Source of the DNA: Calcarisporiella thermophila CBS 279.70
Taxonomy: Eukaryota; Calcarisporiellomycota
DNA: 64,000 nucleotides
NCBI RefSeq assembly: GCF_041956535.1
Contig: NW_027192196.1
Coordinates: forward strand, 39,380 to 103,379
Reading direction: 5' to 3'
The stretch's first letter is position 1, and the number at the start of each line of letters is the position of its first letter. Position numbers and translations under genes: made by a program. The notes under the pieces are model-generated. The model was not told the origin of the DNA, did not search any database, and was given only the letters and a program-made list of their open reading frames with translations. Of the stretch, positions 1 through 12,365 are shown piece after piece.

Positions 1-772
1 GGACGGACTATTCTTGTGAAATAGATTTTGACCCCTTCCGTTTCATGAAGGAAAATAACAAGAAATATGGTAAAGAAGCTTTTTTGTTAATTCTTGTGTT
101 CACACCTCTATACTTAATTTCAAATATCCTTATTAGGCTTCACAATTGCTTTACACGAGCTCCGCGAAACAATTCCCACTCTTTGGAAGACAGTCCGTGA
201 ATTTATCGATGAACACCGACACCTTATACCTGCTAATAATTCATTTGACTTTGTAACCGACGACAACGGTCTCACCTTCAATCTATGCCATTTCTGGTCC
301 AATTTTGAGATTGGAGACATGCGGTTTCTAAGGTCCGAGGAATATACGACCTTCTTCGAATATATGGACCATGCGGGTGGATTCTTTTATGAGAGGTGGG
401 GGGATGCGCCAATTCATTCAATAGCTGCCGCATTATTCCTGAGAAAAGACGAAATTCATTTTTTTAATGAGATTGGCTATTATCACCCTGCTATATGGTA
501 AGTATTTTTATCCTTTTCTCCTCTTCTCATTTCTTCACTTTTTCATAGCCTGTCAACGAATTTGGAATTTATCTCGTTTTTTCTTCATTTTGTAGGCACT
601 GTCCGTCAAGAGAAGTCAATAATAAATGTACATGTGATCCAACAAAAAGCTATGGTAAGGGTGACATATAATTATTTATGATTTCTATCTAACATTTTAA
701 CGATTCTTTTTAGACACACATGAGTACTCTTGTACGCGCAAATGGTTTGATATAAATGGAATAACTTATTAG
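1..772 (+). CDS. KRE2/MNT1-type alpha-1,2-mannosyltransferase (GT15), 3' part only
   Basis: C-terminal part of a Golgi mannosyltransferase that extends O- and N-linked mannan on secreted proteins; the 5' end lies outside the window. Four exons can be read: 1-69, 137-497, 596-654 and 714-772, all joined by GT..AG introns that keep frame. The protein shows hallmark GT15 stretches: FWSNFEIGDMRFLRSEEY, then AGGFFYERWGDAPIHSIAAA and IHFFNEIGYYHPAIW, which is the active-site region of the Kre2 family (the Glu of the YERWGD segment is the proposed nucleophile in yeast Kre2p). The last exons carry CTCDP and YSCTRKW, the family's Cys-rich tail. It ends at TAG 770-772. Family assignment is secure; which paralog (KRE2, KTR) cannot be told from a fragment. 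Confidence 0.93.
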
Positions 773-1345
773 GTGCCATTGCTGCCTTTTTGTTAATACA
801 TTTTTTCTTATTATGAAGATGAAAGAGATTGTTTCATATAAAAATATATATTCGTGTACAAGCTATTATTTAACAATACAATCAAATGATAAATCTACGG
901 AGTTTAATATTATTATTTTCGTAAATTACGAGTCAAACATGCAATGTACTACAATGTCGAAAATAACATGGTTTTCACCAACATATCTCAGGATAGTGAG
1001 GTCGATTTTTTGAATAAAATACATTGACATTGGAATAAAAATACAGCTACGTCTGTTCTTTGAAATAATTATACAGTTATGAGTGGATATATTGAATAAA
1101 CTAGCACCTCGATTATTCCTACAAACTTACAATATAAAAGAGAAAAAGAAGGTGTTTCAAAAATGAGTGTTTTCTGATGGGACTTCATGTAGCCACACCA
1201 TGAAACCTAAGGATACCTTAACCGTCTCACGCAAATGTTATTTAGAAAAGAATGTACGGAAGGCCTCCATTCTGTCTATATGAAGTTGATAATATTTACA
1301 TGATCTCACCCGAATTTAGTAATGATCTAAAACAATAAGCTCATA
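773..1345. other. AT-rich intergenic stretch
   Basis: No credible coding signal. Low-complexity AT-rich DNA follows the mannosyltransferase stop. The short open frames here have no recognisable domain, good start context or splice continuation. Confidence 0.6.
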
Positions 1346-1704
1346 TTAAGTCATAGCAGCTTTAAACAGGCTAATATACTCCCTGTCTCTAATTTTTATC
1401 AGTACTTTGAGATGAAACAGAGTTATGGCGATCAATGTTAGGACCCGAGTTTGCCCACGACAATTCACTAAGTAATTAAGCTTAATACATCCGAATCTAT
1501 ATATGTCGAAGTGATCTAATATTGCCTTATTTTCAAAGCAACTGCCCAACACTTACACCAACGATTTCTCAGATATTCCATATCAAAGATAAATTCATAT
1601 TTATTTATTATTCCAGATAATTTAGATTTCAGAAACTTCGATGCATCGGGAAAATCTTCGCACGATGCGAAGAACCCTTGCAAAGAAGGAGCATAATTTG
1701 CCAT
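1346..1704 (-). CDS. Doubtful hypothetical protein with one 41-nt intron
   Basis: Not recognised. An ATG at 1704 opens a frame starting MANYAPSLQGF. It can be joined to a second minus-strand frame by removing a very short intron, 1516-1556 (GTAAGT..TTAG). The join stays open to a stop at 1346 and would give about 105 residues. No known domain, signal peptide or repeat was seen, and the intron is shorter than most others in the window. It sits just upstream of, and divergent to, the secreted-repeat gene at 1793. It may be a decayed gene or chance; transcript data would settle it. Confidence 0.2.
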
Positions 1705-1712
1705 CTGTATTT

Positions 1713-1721
1713 TATATATAA
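1713..1721 (+). promoter_or_regulatory. TATA box of the secreted repeat-protein gene
   Basis: TATATATAA-type element about 80 bp before the ATG at 1793. The spacing matches TATA boxes before other secreted-protein genes in this window (4034, 39414, 57154). Confidence 0.55.
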
Positions 1722-1792
1722 ATGATGACTATTTGAGAGTATTGTGTCATTGAAAAGTAATTCTTATCTACCTGTATCAATCTCTGAGCAAA

Positions 1793-2578
1793 ATGAAGTC
1801 CTCTGTTAATCTACTTTATGTCATATTCGTTCTAACATTCTTCTCTCTAGTTGCGGCTTCCCCAGTACTTCCGCTCCTCAATTTGAATCAACTATTTGGC
1901 TCTTCCGCTAAAGCTACTCCATCCGTTCAGGCAACCTCTCCAGCCCAAACTGGTTCTTCAACTCAAGCTACACCCCCTACCCAGGTCGCCTCTCCAGCTC
2001 AAACTGGGTCAACTCAGGCTACACTCCCTGCCCAGGTCGCCTCTCCAGCTCAAGCTGGCTCTTCCACTCAAGGTATATCCTCTGCCAAGATCGGTGCTCT
2101 CTTACAGGGAGGTGGGGTGTCGCTTCTCGATTTGAATAAACTGCTAAGCGGTCTAATTCAAGTCAATCCGGCCGCAAAGCCCGGATCTTCCACTCAAAAT
2201 ACTCCAGCTGGTCAGGGTGCTGCTGCACCTCAGGCAATGTCACTCATTGATTTGAACAAATTACTAAGCGGCCTCGTTCAAGCTAATCCTAAATCTCAGG
2301 CCACCTCTCCCGCCCAAACTACTCCTGCTGCTCAAGCGGCCTCCCCCACTCCAACTGCTAAGGCGGCCTCTCCCTCACCTGCCGTCTCCCCTGCTGTATC
2401 TGCATCGCCTGCTGTCTCCCCTGCTGTATCTCCATCGCCTGCTCAGGATACAAACCCAAATACAGCTTCGAATCAACTGGCCATGAATGAGATTATACGG
2501 CTCTTGAGAGTATTGAACCTTCTAGATGCACTCATCGCAGCAAATACTCTGACTCCGGCTGCTCCTAAGGCCACCTGA
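1793..2578 (+). CDS. Secreted Ser/Thr/Pro/Ala/Gln-rich repeat protein
   Basis: Single-exon gene for a 261-residue protein. Residues 1-22 form a clear signal peptide (hydrophobic VIFVLTFFSLVAAS, cleavage near AAS/PV). The mature part alternates two elements. One is mucin-like low-complexity linker built from SPAQ, STQAT and PTQVA units, likely heavily O-mannosylated. The other is a short amphipathic leucine helix that recurs: LPLLNLNQLF near residue 27, SLLDLNKLLSGLIQ near 114, SLIDLNKLLSGLVQ near 151, and LLDALIAAN near the C-terminus. No cysteines and no GPI signal were seen, so it is probably secreted or wall-bound. The ATG follows a TATA box by 80 bp. I do not recognise a family. The repeated amphipathic segments could mediate surface assembly, but that is inference. 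Confidence 0.75.
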   Translation: MKSSVNLLYVIFVLTFFSLVAASPVLPLLNLNQLFGSSAKATPSVQATSPAQTGSSTQATPPTQVASPAQTGSTQATLPAQVASPAQAGSSTQGISSAKIGALLQGGGVSLLDLNKLLSGLIQVNPAAKPGSSTQNTPAGQGAAAPQAMSLIDLNKLLSGLVQANPKSQATSPAQTTPAAQAASPTPTAKAASPSPAVSPAVSASPAVSPAVSPSPAQDTNPNTASNQLAMNEIIRLLRVLNLLDALIAANTLTPAAPKAT

Positions 2579-3686
2579 AGTACCAAGCTTTGTATATTTT
2601 AAAAAATGGTAATTTTAATGGAGCTGTGCCCGTATTTCCAAGAATATCTTAATATTCTTTTTATAATAAGTTAGCTTTAAATCATTTTGTAGTGAAGAAA
2701 AAGTAAAGTTTAATATTTTAGAATGTTTTATTATTTTTAATTCGGTAATATAACATCAATGATAAAATTAAGCAAGGATTGTTCTCAAGCATAATCTCAA
2801 TTGGAAAATCCAAAGCTCGGGGGCAATAGGAATTGATTCGATATATACATTAATAAGCACTCGTCCATCATACACAGATAATCAAGGAAATTAGATCTAA
2901 CTCGGTAACTACTTAGATATGCAAAACTGCTATTAAATCCTTGTACAAAGAATATCAACTATTCTTTGAATGACATGATATCGCTCCAATTGGAGAGTAA
3001 AGTAAATTTGCGATCAGTTAAAATTCAGGGCTCACCATAGCTTACCCGATGCCTTTACATAATTTGCACTTGAGACCCTATTGAAAAATCCAGATCAAGT
3101 TCAACTTAGCAGAAAATTGGCTGAGCATAATTCATAAATAGCGCATTTAATTTCAATAAAGTACGAACATCTCCGGGAAGGATTCTCTAAAGGGCCAAAG
3201 AGAATATAAAAATTAAGATGAGAGCATAGTAGAGACGAGGGAATAAAAGTGGCTGGACCGGAGCTACACAAGATGGTATGACCGAGATGTTGTAGAAAGA
3301 GAAGGGCAGTTGGTTTAGAATCTAGAGAAGAAATCTCTTGTTAAAATTTCCTAACAGGTTTTAATGCATAATTTTATCTTGATTGACAATTATTTGTATT
3401 GGTATTTTCTATTCCTTCTTACTTTCATTTTGGGCTATCAAAATAATGAGCTCCTAGTATATTTTGCAATTGTCCATCTTTTCTGCTCTACTCTAAAGCT
3501 TTTTATTCTGACTATTTCATAAAGATATTAGATATAACAAATGATTATATTGTAGTATAGGAGCAAACAAAATTTCCAGAGCTTGGGCAAATTATACATA
3601 AAATAATTCTAAAAAAAACGCTGTTGTTCTGAAAAATTGGTCTCTAGTTGTGGTCAGGCCTAGGTCCGGTTAGTTAATTAGTATAC
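2579..3686. other. AT-rich intergenic stretch, nothing recognised
   Basis: About 1.1 kb between two convergent small secreted-protein genes. It is AT-rich with many stops in all frames; no repeat, RNA gene or transposon end was recognised. Confidence 0.6.
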
Positions 3687-3959
3687 TTAGGCTTTAGGTG
3701 CAGAAGGTAATCCAGGAGCATGGATATTGGGATCAGCTCGATCTCCAGAGCAAATGCAATGGCACATAATAAAGTGGCAATGGGTGAGTTGGCCAACTGC
3801 TTTTTGGCTGTTCGCGCAAGGATTAGTACATGTCTTTTTACAGTCTTGGGATGTCATGCAGATTGATGGAGTCAGAATATTTCCAAAGAATTCGGGCGTC
3901 TGAGCGATTACAATATTGAAGAGGGCCAACACAAGGAGCAGACTAATTAGAGGATTCAT
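3687..3959 (-). CDS. Small secreted cysteine-rich protein (effector-like)
   Basis: Single-exon gene for 90 residues. Residues 1-19 (MNPLISLLLVLALFNIVIA) are a textbook signal peptide, cleaved before QTPEF. The mature 71 residues hold eight cysteines in the order C-x5-C-x3-C-x3-C then C-x4-C-x1-C-x1-C, suggesting four disulfides in two clusters. The tail is Pro/Ala-rich. A TATA box lies 75-82 bp upstream on the minus strand. No known family was recognised. Size, secretion signal and even cysteine number fit the loose class of fungal effector-like proteins. A hydrophobin is unlikely because the characteristic CC doublets are missing. Confidence 0.75.
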   Translation of the reverse strand: MNPLISLLLVLALFNIVIAQTPEFFGNILTPSICMTSQDCKKTCTNPCANSQKAVGQLTHCHFIMCHCICSGDRADPNIHAPGLPSAPKA

Positions 3960-4033
3960 TGTAATAAGGAGTTACGGAAAGGGATGCTATTATAGATGCA
4001 AGATAATTGTTTTTGCTTCATCCCCCCTACCTG

Positions 4034-4041
4034 CTTTTATA
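4034..4041 (-). promoter_or_regulatory. TATA box of the Cys-rich secreted gene
   Basis: On the minus strand this reads TATAAAAG, 75-82 bp before the ATG at 3959. Confidence 0.6.
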
Positions 4042-5743
4042 TCTGTTTCCCGGTCGGGTTCATGGGTCACGCTAACCTCTAATGTTTTCTAAGATAATCC
4101 AAATTTTCATAGCTTTTTGTTGCTGTCTGTACACAACGGCTGTCAATTGAACTCCTCCCCCGTTTTTATTAACTTGATTACTTAAAAAAGAAAAAAAGGA
4201 CGAGGACATATGAGGTCTTGTAGGGATTTTGGCCATAGGCCGAAGGGATTCCAGGTGAAATCTCATAATCCCAATCTCACGTCTTACAAAAAGGGTCTGT
4301 CCAATTTATGAGGTTCTTATACTAGAGAGTGTAAGTTTCACCTCTTAGCCGATTCCCAAACGAGGCAAAATGGCCGACTTAGATTCTACTAAAAACAACA
4401 ATACCACTATTAGGTAAACTGGTTCTTACTGTAGAGTGGTGTTGGCTTAAGAGTGCAATGTAATGGCCCAAATATGATTTCAGATCACATATATTGCAAC
4501 CACTGTGACATTGGAAGCATATTTGTCAACAAATTTTTGCATCCAACGATTCTTAATACAATCTCATTTCAATAAAGATGACCACGTTTAGTAATAGGTG
4601 CACCCTTTTTTCTACTAATCCTCGCCCTCTGCATATAGAAGTATAGCTCATCTCCATCAGCAAGAATTTACCCTTTGATAGGACCAAGATTCGATAATGT
4701 ATATATATATATTTGGAAGCTTAACTTTTACATTACAAATGAAATACCCAACATCGATCCATTCTGACCCTACGGATATATTGGGAGTAACTTTCACACG
4801 CAAGATTTTGTTGCAAAGACAATGACAAAGAAGCATCTTTGTCATAGTCTTTACATAAGCATTGATAAAGTGGTAATCGCAGAGTGTATTAAACCTATCA
4901 CTATCAATAATCAATGATGATCCATTTGCACTCTATCAAGATAATAAGGTGACGAAAAACTCTGGTATAAAGTAAAAGGGTAACGCACTGAGGGGAGGTT
5001 CAATTTTGATTATCTAGGGCTATATTTCCAGTAGCTTATTACTATGGACTGCTGTAAGGTTTCTATTGAGAAAGTGTGCATCGTCCTAACGAGAGTCTTC
5101 TTTCCCGAGGGGTAAATATTTCACTTGAATATCGTCAAATACTCTCATTTAAGTATGGTGATACTAGGTTTTACTCTTCTGCGAAGAACCATTTTTGGAA
5201 AGCTTTGATTACCTGGCGAGACTTCCCCCTTCTTTGGTAATGCCTTTCTAGGCACTACCCTCTTTCCTCAAATCCTAATACCCTTCTAAATCCACTCGTA
5301 AAAATATACCTTCCCGATCAAAATTTTGATAGTCCGAGTGTGATACCTAAAATATAAGCCCAGCTGATATAGTGAAAGTAAAATCTTTTGCATAGGGAAG
5401 AAATTAGTACAAGTTGGTCAAATTCGTTCGGGTAAACTCAGCTGTGCAATGGATCAAAAATCAAAATATTGCTTTCTGAAACTCGTATCTTATTTAATAA
5501 AGAACCGGGCAAAATACAGCCAGAAAGAAAATGCAAAATATTGACGGATATAAGCCTGGAAGATGTATATAGAATATAGAATAAAGCCAAATGGATCAAG
5601 CGCAAAGGTGCAGTCGATTTTCTAAACAACCCGAATTGAGATATGAATATTGTCCAGGGTACATGCAAAGAGTCAATAGCAGGATCAGTATACCCTAGGT
5701 CTTAGCTTATTAATGTAGCGAATTGACAATGTATGCGACTATC
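4042..5743. other. AT-rich intergenic stretch
   Basis: About 1.7 kb with no supported gene. Short frames at 4072-4266 and 4657-4914 have no domain or convincing start, and the latter opens with TTG. It separates the secreted-protein region from the Dicer 3' end. Confidence 0.6.
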
Positions 5744-8700
5744 TCACATTGAAATGGATTGCAAAAATACGTCATACGCAGGACAAATACATCTCTCGAA
5801 GAGCTCCTGGACAACTAGCATATTGAACTCTGAGTCAACTAGTATCGCACCCAAACAACTCTCAACTATATCACCAAGCACTTTCGGTTCTTCCACTTTC
5901 AGCCAGCTTCCGTCTTCAAAAGCAGTCGTCTGTTTCAGTTCCTCCATTTTGGCCGAGTATTTGGTCATGGCTACCCCTAGTTTGACTGAATAATGAATGA
6001 TATGCTTGTCGAGACCCATTTGCACACAAATTGCGGCAAGGACTTTGTTTGAGACCATCGTGCCTTTGGTGTTTGTGAGCAGGGCTGGAGTGGCGGTGGG
6101 ATATTTGGTAAAAACATGTTTTACCACAAGGAAATCAAGGACAGCATCTCCTAAAAACTCTAGGCGTTGGTAGCATGGGATGGTTGTGTTAGGGAGCGAT
6201 GCGTGTGTCATAGCCTGTTGGAGTAAAAGCGGATGCCGGAATTGATAGCCTAATAGTTCCTGAACACGCTCCACGTCCAATTTTCGGGTAAATTTGTCAT
6301 TGATGTCGGTCAAAGGGAACTCTCGATAGATGTATTGTTTTTTGAAATCATCCCATCCGCGCATATCCTCAAATATAGGGATCATCACTCGCGCCACCTG
6401 GATGCATCCCTCATATCCGTCGGAGAGAAAGCCGGCTCCTAAACATGCCTCCACCACGTCCGCGAGCTGCTTGCCAGCAAGAGAGTGCTCGTTTCGAGCG
6501 ACGTTTTGTTCCTCAGTATCCCCACGCGCAGTCCAATTTAGAGGACGCCAATCGCGTCGACTAAACGGTTTTGCACTCATGTAGCATGGTGCTTCCAATC
6601 TCAGTGCACTATATTGAAATTAAACGTTCGATAGCCTAGCGGAAAAAAATACACCTAAAAATACCCAATACCATTTATATAGAGCGTGGTTACTGATCAT
6701 GCGAATGCGACGATGGTGAAGTTGGCCCTCATGGTCATACGTGTGCAGCAGAAATAGTCGGATGGTAACAATCAGTTTTAAAATTGAATCTCCTAATGTT
6801 TCAAGCCGCTCATAGTCGAAGCCTAAGTTCACAGAGGGAGCTGTCATTGCCTCGAGAGTGAGATCATCTCGCATCGATAGACCCCATCTAGTCTGAAAAT
6901 CTTGAACCAGCAAATATGCATCCAAGCGAGTCATAATGGATGGTAGAAGCATTGCAGCGCGAAAAACACTTGCTGATACTACAAAACGCCTGCTGAATTC
7001 AGGAATAATGAAAATGGTGTCATGTTTGGGTTTGATATCCTCAGATACACCAGACTGCAGATAGTTTATGGTGCGACCCGTGCGCAGTACTTCAATGAGT
7101 GGTTGGTTAGAGCATTTCAGACTCAATCCGAAGGGTTTATAAAAGTCGGCAAAGGTCGGCAACCCACTTTCCACAAAAGCAATCTTTTAGTCTAGGGGTA
7201 AGGAAGCAAAAAAAAAGCTAGAACTTACGCTTCTCGGAGGACCAAATGCTCTGGAGGTGGCATTACTGGAGACAAATCCTTTCGTACGGCCTTAACATAG
7301 AACCGACGTTGGTTGTCATAGTTTTCGAACACAATGGTGTCATGCAACTTTTCCAATTTATGGATATCTAGAGGAAGTGTCGAGGGTCCGAGTACTGTGC
7401 TATCTACTTCTTCCCATGCAATGGATTCCAGTACATCCCCATCTGACTCATTCCTCCACTTTGCTTGCATCGGCACAATCCAATATGGCATTCGTGAAAG
7501 ATCGCAGAAAAAGTCCTTGTTGAGAATGAAACGCACAAGTTTAAGTGTGTATTGACCAAGTTTCTCGAATTTCTCTTTGTCAATCTTTAGGATCGCTTTG
7601 TTTGAAAATGGGGTTAATGCCTAAAATAGAGAGAAGAGTGTTAACGGTGGTCTATACCATAATTATCACCTAGAGAAAGCATACCCGTGAAACCCCATTA
7701 AAATATAGGTTGAATGATGGGATAATTGGGAATGGTTTTCGGGTAAGTAGACAGAGGGTTCTATATTCGTCATCTTCACTTTGTTCTAGTAATGGTGTAT
7801 CCAAATGAAGGATAGTGATATAGAGCTTTGTTGGCAGTGGAGGTGTTGAATCTGGGGTAATCTAAAGCGAAAATAAATACTGAGCTACACTTTATAAACA
7901 CTAGAATAAAGGGTGCTTACCAAAGAGTATTTAAACTTGTTAGCCTTATCATTCTCTGCACCATTCTCTGCCTGGTAATTGTCGTTCTCTTTTTCCGATT
8001 CTCTATTCCCTTCTTCTAGCTCTCCATTCACTTGTACTTGATCCTCATTGAGCCAAAATTCAGGAAATCTACGCGTATATATTTTTCGGTTTCGCTTGCT
8101 CGCAGCACTGGCCGCCATTTCCTCCTTGGTCAACTCATGTTTTTCTTGTTCGAAATTCCGTGGAGGATTCAAGTGATCATCCAGTTGTCCAGCTTGATGC
8201 AGTATCACACACATGTCAAAAGCGGCCACTCTCTTCGATACTTTCTTTGAAGTCACCACATTAGATGTGACCTCACGCACCTCAACGGGAGCGTTAATAG
8301 GCAATGTGAGATGGCATGAGTATCCTTTCTCCTCCTCTTGGACATGGAATTTGGGTTTTAGACTACAATATATATCCGTCGGAAGAGATTGGCAATATTG
8401 ATGCAGGAGCGAAATGGATGAGTCCAACGAGATTAGCGCCCCTGTTGAAGGTATGATGTAATACTGTTCAGTAAGGATATTATCATCATCATCTTCTTCA
8501 TCCAAGTCTTCCAGAGATTGCTCATCTTCGGACGGTTGCAGACTCGAACTCCTCTCCTCGGGAAGAGTCGAACACCACTCCCTCATGGCCGCTTCTTCCT
8601 CTTTGAGTTGCTGGAACTGCTTTTGTTGCTCTATATTTCCTTCTTCTAACATCACGAAAAACTGAGACTCCTTGTAACGAGCGCGGCCACGACATTGTAT

Positions 8701-10464
8701 ATACTCGATCAAGGTTCGGAATTTATCGAAACTAAAGATAAATCAGTGAATAGAGTATATACACCCAAATTATATCTAATCGCCTACCGAATCACCACAT
8801 TACATGGCTGAATGTCGATTCCCTCCTCGACCACATTGGTGGCAAATAATAGGTTTACCTCTCCTTTTTGGAATCGCTCAATGACCTGGAGTTGCTGTTT
8901 GTATCGCATTCCTAGCATTTTCCGGGACTGACGAAGGCCGACGAGCGCATCGCATTTAATGAATGATAAGCCTTCTAATTCTTGTACCAGCCGCGTGAGT
9001 AAATGTGCAGTATAGCGACATTCTACGAACACAATGCAGCAGAGTGCTTTGCTATTGGTTTCATTACTAAACTCAGGACCAAGGCGTTCGAGGAGATTCA
9101 GAAGCTCCAGCACTTTTGGTGAGATCTGCTCTTCAGTCCTCCGAGGCGGCTCAAAATCATGTTCCGCTACTACCTGTGCTATGCGATGCCGGAAAAAGTC
9201 CTCCCGCTCCAATAGCTGTAGCTGCTCCAAGTTTTCAACAATATCCAGATCCAGCATCCAGCCATTAACGTCTTCGCCGTTCGCTTTGATAGTACGCAGC
9301 GCCTCTTCGCACACAAACTGCCACATGTAGTCCGCGCACCAGGGTCCAAGAGTATTTAGGACGTTTTCAACAGTGCGGAGTACACTTGCAAAGCTTTTAA
9401 TGTCTTTGGCCTCATTTAGGAATTGATTAAAGAGTGCAGTGGAGGGGTAGACCGGTGAAGGGTTATAGTAGATAAGGCTTTCTTGGGGAGTATATACATA
9501 TTTGCGAATTTCGTCGAGATAACTGGTCGTAGAGAGTTGTGAGTCCAAATTTGCCTCCAATAAACTGTTATGGCACATTAATAGAGAAATAGAATACCTG
9601 TAAGTATACCTTGGCTTAATAAAAAACATGACCAATTGAGAAACCTTACTTTGCGGATAAGATGATAGTCTTTTTTGAGTTAACAGGAGAGGCTGACATT
9701 CCAAATATCTTCGGTTTTTGTTGATCCTCAGGCATGCGCCGATAGAACTCGCTCATAATCAAACTATACGGATGCCGCTTCTTTGCATGATGACACTCGT
9801 CAAATACGATGAGGCTCACCTATTGGAACGGAAATCATCATATAGCTGTCTCGTATCATATTTGCGAAAACATATAAACATTTACACACCTGACTCATTT
9901 TTATATAGCCATGGCGGAGCATATTTAAGAATATCTGCGCAGTCATCACCATTATATCACTCCCATCTAATTTTTTATTCCAATCCTCCTCGCCCCAAAT
10001 ATCGATGCGCATAGAGCCGCAAAAGGGAGACACACGGTGGTCACAGTTCTCAGCGATAACGCCTGCTTGCTGGAAGACGAGATTAACATGGTTGACCAGA
10101 AAGAAAATCCATTTACGCTAGGCAGCATGTAAATTAGGACGTTAGCATAATAAAAATTACGCGTCATGGATTTTTGAATTACTTCGCTGGTGACCGATTT
10201 CGAATTGTTTTCCCTGGCCATCATCTCATTGATAAGCATCACGGCGATGAACGTCTTTCCACTACCTGTGTCAAGGACCGCAATCGTGTTTCCATCTCTA
10301 GCTTTCTCGAACAATTCCGTCTGGTAGAGTCGAGGCTGAAGCTTCGAGGATGAGGAATTAGGTTGAGGCTCGGCCTCGTGCAATGCGACCGCACCGCCCT
10401 CCATCAAGGATGGATCCGTCGGCATGCCTGTGGCAGAATTATCGTCCTGCGTTTCAACTTTCAT
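5744..10464 (-). CDS. DCL: Dicer-like ribonuclease III
   Basis: Multi-exon gene for the RNA-interference nuclease that cuts dsRNA into small RNAs. In order it shows: DEAD-type helicase with Walker [13 protein letters not shown] and the DECH box ([14 protein letters not shown], spelled around 9760-9830); motif III as MSASPV; helicase C-terminal domain with [19 protein letters not shown] and QCRGRARYK; the Dicer dimerisation domain (SLKPKFHV.., [13 protein letters not shown]); a PAZ-type region near 7225-7536; RNase IIIa ([14 protein letters not shown], paired with [13 protein letters not shown]); and RNase IIIb ([18 protein letters not shown], paired with [12 protein letters not shown]). Both catalytic halves keep their acidic residues. 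I start at ATG 10464; the open frame extends upstream only through a TTG. No C-terminal dsRNA-binding domain follows RNase IIIb. The gene is divergent from the RING gene across 181 bp. Confidence 0.95.
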
Positions 10465-10645
10465 TCCTTGTCCATTCAATTATTAGGGTCATGTCATGGA
10501 TTGGGTATTGCAAGCGGAAATAAAATTTGTATTATCCAGCTATTGAATTTTAGAATTTGTAGCCACAATTTCTCTGAATTTAAATAGAAAAATAGCTGCT
10601 CTTTCGTCTTCAATCTGTGAGCCCTCCATGTTTCCTCATTAAGCA

Positions 10646-12365
10646 ATGCCATCCTTTCTATCCCTCATCTCTGGTCGTGCCCTTGGGATGTGGCGCCGAT
10701 TGCCGCCCATCCTCCGCATTACCCTCATGACCATTCTTCCTTGTGTCCTAGTGTTTGGTCTTTTCTTTTTCGCTGTGGGGCGTATGCGATACTATAGTTC
10801 AAGGCCACCCATGATTGTACAAGAGATTGTCAAGGTATCAAAAACTACGACTAGCATTCAGAGATTAGAAGTCAGTAGGCCGATTCAGGAATTCATGAAT
10901 GGCGTATTCGATAACGTGAATGCTACCGCTCTTGGTCCTAATGGAGTCATGGTAATTACCTTGTTATGATTAGTCATAATCATATCATTTGATGTGATGT
11001 GCATTCATTCACCTGCGAAATTACCCTCTTACCTGTACACTAGGGCATTCTTTATGATCGTGGTCTTGGCTGCGAACCTAACTCAGTCAATGATACGGTG
11101 ATTCCTTCTCCTCCCCTCCCCGTGCCACTGCCTCGCATTGCTCTTATCGGTCGCGGGGTTTGTACTTACGATAAAAAACTTCTCCTTGCCCAGCAGGATA
11201 ATGCTATAGCAGCCATTGTGTACAGCAACCAGACAACTACTAGTCCCTTTATGGGCATCACACCTAATATTGTCAATATCCCTGCATTTGGCGTTTCATT
11301 GGAAGTTGGGCAGGAATTGCTCAAGCTATTACGAGAGTATAACAGTTCCAATAGTTCTAATCCCGAGGTAGTAGAGCGTGTACGGGTGACTATGACGCCG
11401 TTTCTTACTTATACTCCTGGAGTATGGGAGATTACCCTTATTGTCGTGATTGTACTCCTATCTGTTTCATTCGGAACGTCAGGTGAGTGAGCTGAAGAAA
11501 TAGAACGACGTTAATTTATTAATCTATCCGCGAATATTTGCACGTGCGTTTTCCAATATATTAATATGTGGCATGTTTTTTTTTTAGTGGCGGTACAATG
11601 CCATCTCTGGAGGACTCGCCACCTGCGACGCCAGCAGATTGCGCTCGAACTACAACATGCACGACGCCCTCCAAAAATCGTGGTGGACGCAGAGCATCTT
11701 GAGACTTTTCCAACGCGCGAATATCACCGTCCAACTACTCCTGTCCTTGAAACTGGCGAATGCTCCGTAAACCCCGCAGGTGCAGATGTGGACGAGAAGC
11801 AAGATAATTCTTCAACGTTATGTGCGGTATGTCTAGAGGAGTGGGAGGAAGGCGACAGATTGCGGGAACTTCCTTGCTCTCACGTGTTTCATGTAGAATG
11901 TGTCGGTAAGTAGTATTTTGGGTCTTGCTTAACCTCAGGCCAGTTGTACTTATTTCAATTTATGGATTGCTAGACCCGTGGTTAACCACTAAATCCGCTA
12001 CATGCCCACTGTGTAAGCACTTGTGTGCGAAAGAGCTCCCTCCCGAAAAACCCGAAGAAATCGTCCTTCCTCAACGTAGACCTACGCTATTTAGCCATCC
12101 CTCTGCCCTCTTAGATCAATTTTTAGGTTTTGTTCGACGCGGGCCTCCAGGCCACAACCAGGACACTGCTCTACAATCAATAGTTGTGGACAGAAACCCG
12201 AATGGCGGAGAGGCCCAGTTACAGCAGGTCTCTGCCAGCACACAAACTGATAACCAAGCGTTTAGAGAAGTGGCTATTGAAATTCCCAATAGAGCAGCAA
12301 GCGTGGAATCCACGCCCCCATCACATACAAACCCTCCTATGCGACATGGATGTCGGTTTGTATGA
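10646..12365 (+). CDS. PA-TM-RING E3 ubiquitin ligase (RNF13/GRAIL type)
   Basis: Endomembrane ubiquitin ligase with a lumenal protease-associated domain and a cytosolic RING. Exons 10646-10951, 11044-11482, 11588-11905 and 11974-12365 join in frame to 484 residues. Features in order: N-terminal hydrophobic anchor ([20 protein letters not shown]); PA domain ([35 protein letters not shown]); second membrane segment ([15 protein letters not shown]); then a RING-H2 built across the last intron, [27 protein letters not shown] followed by DPWL..CPLC, with all eight zinc ligands in C3H2C3 order. The Ser/Pro-rich tail has no other domain. Substrates cannot be inferred. Confidence 0.93.
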
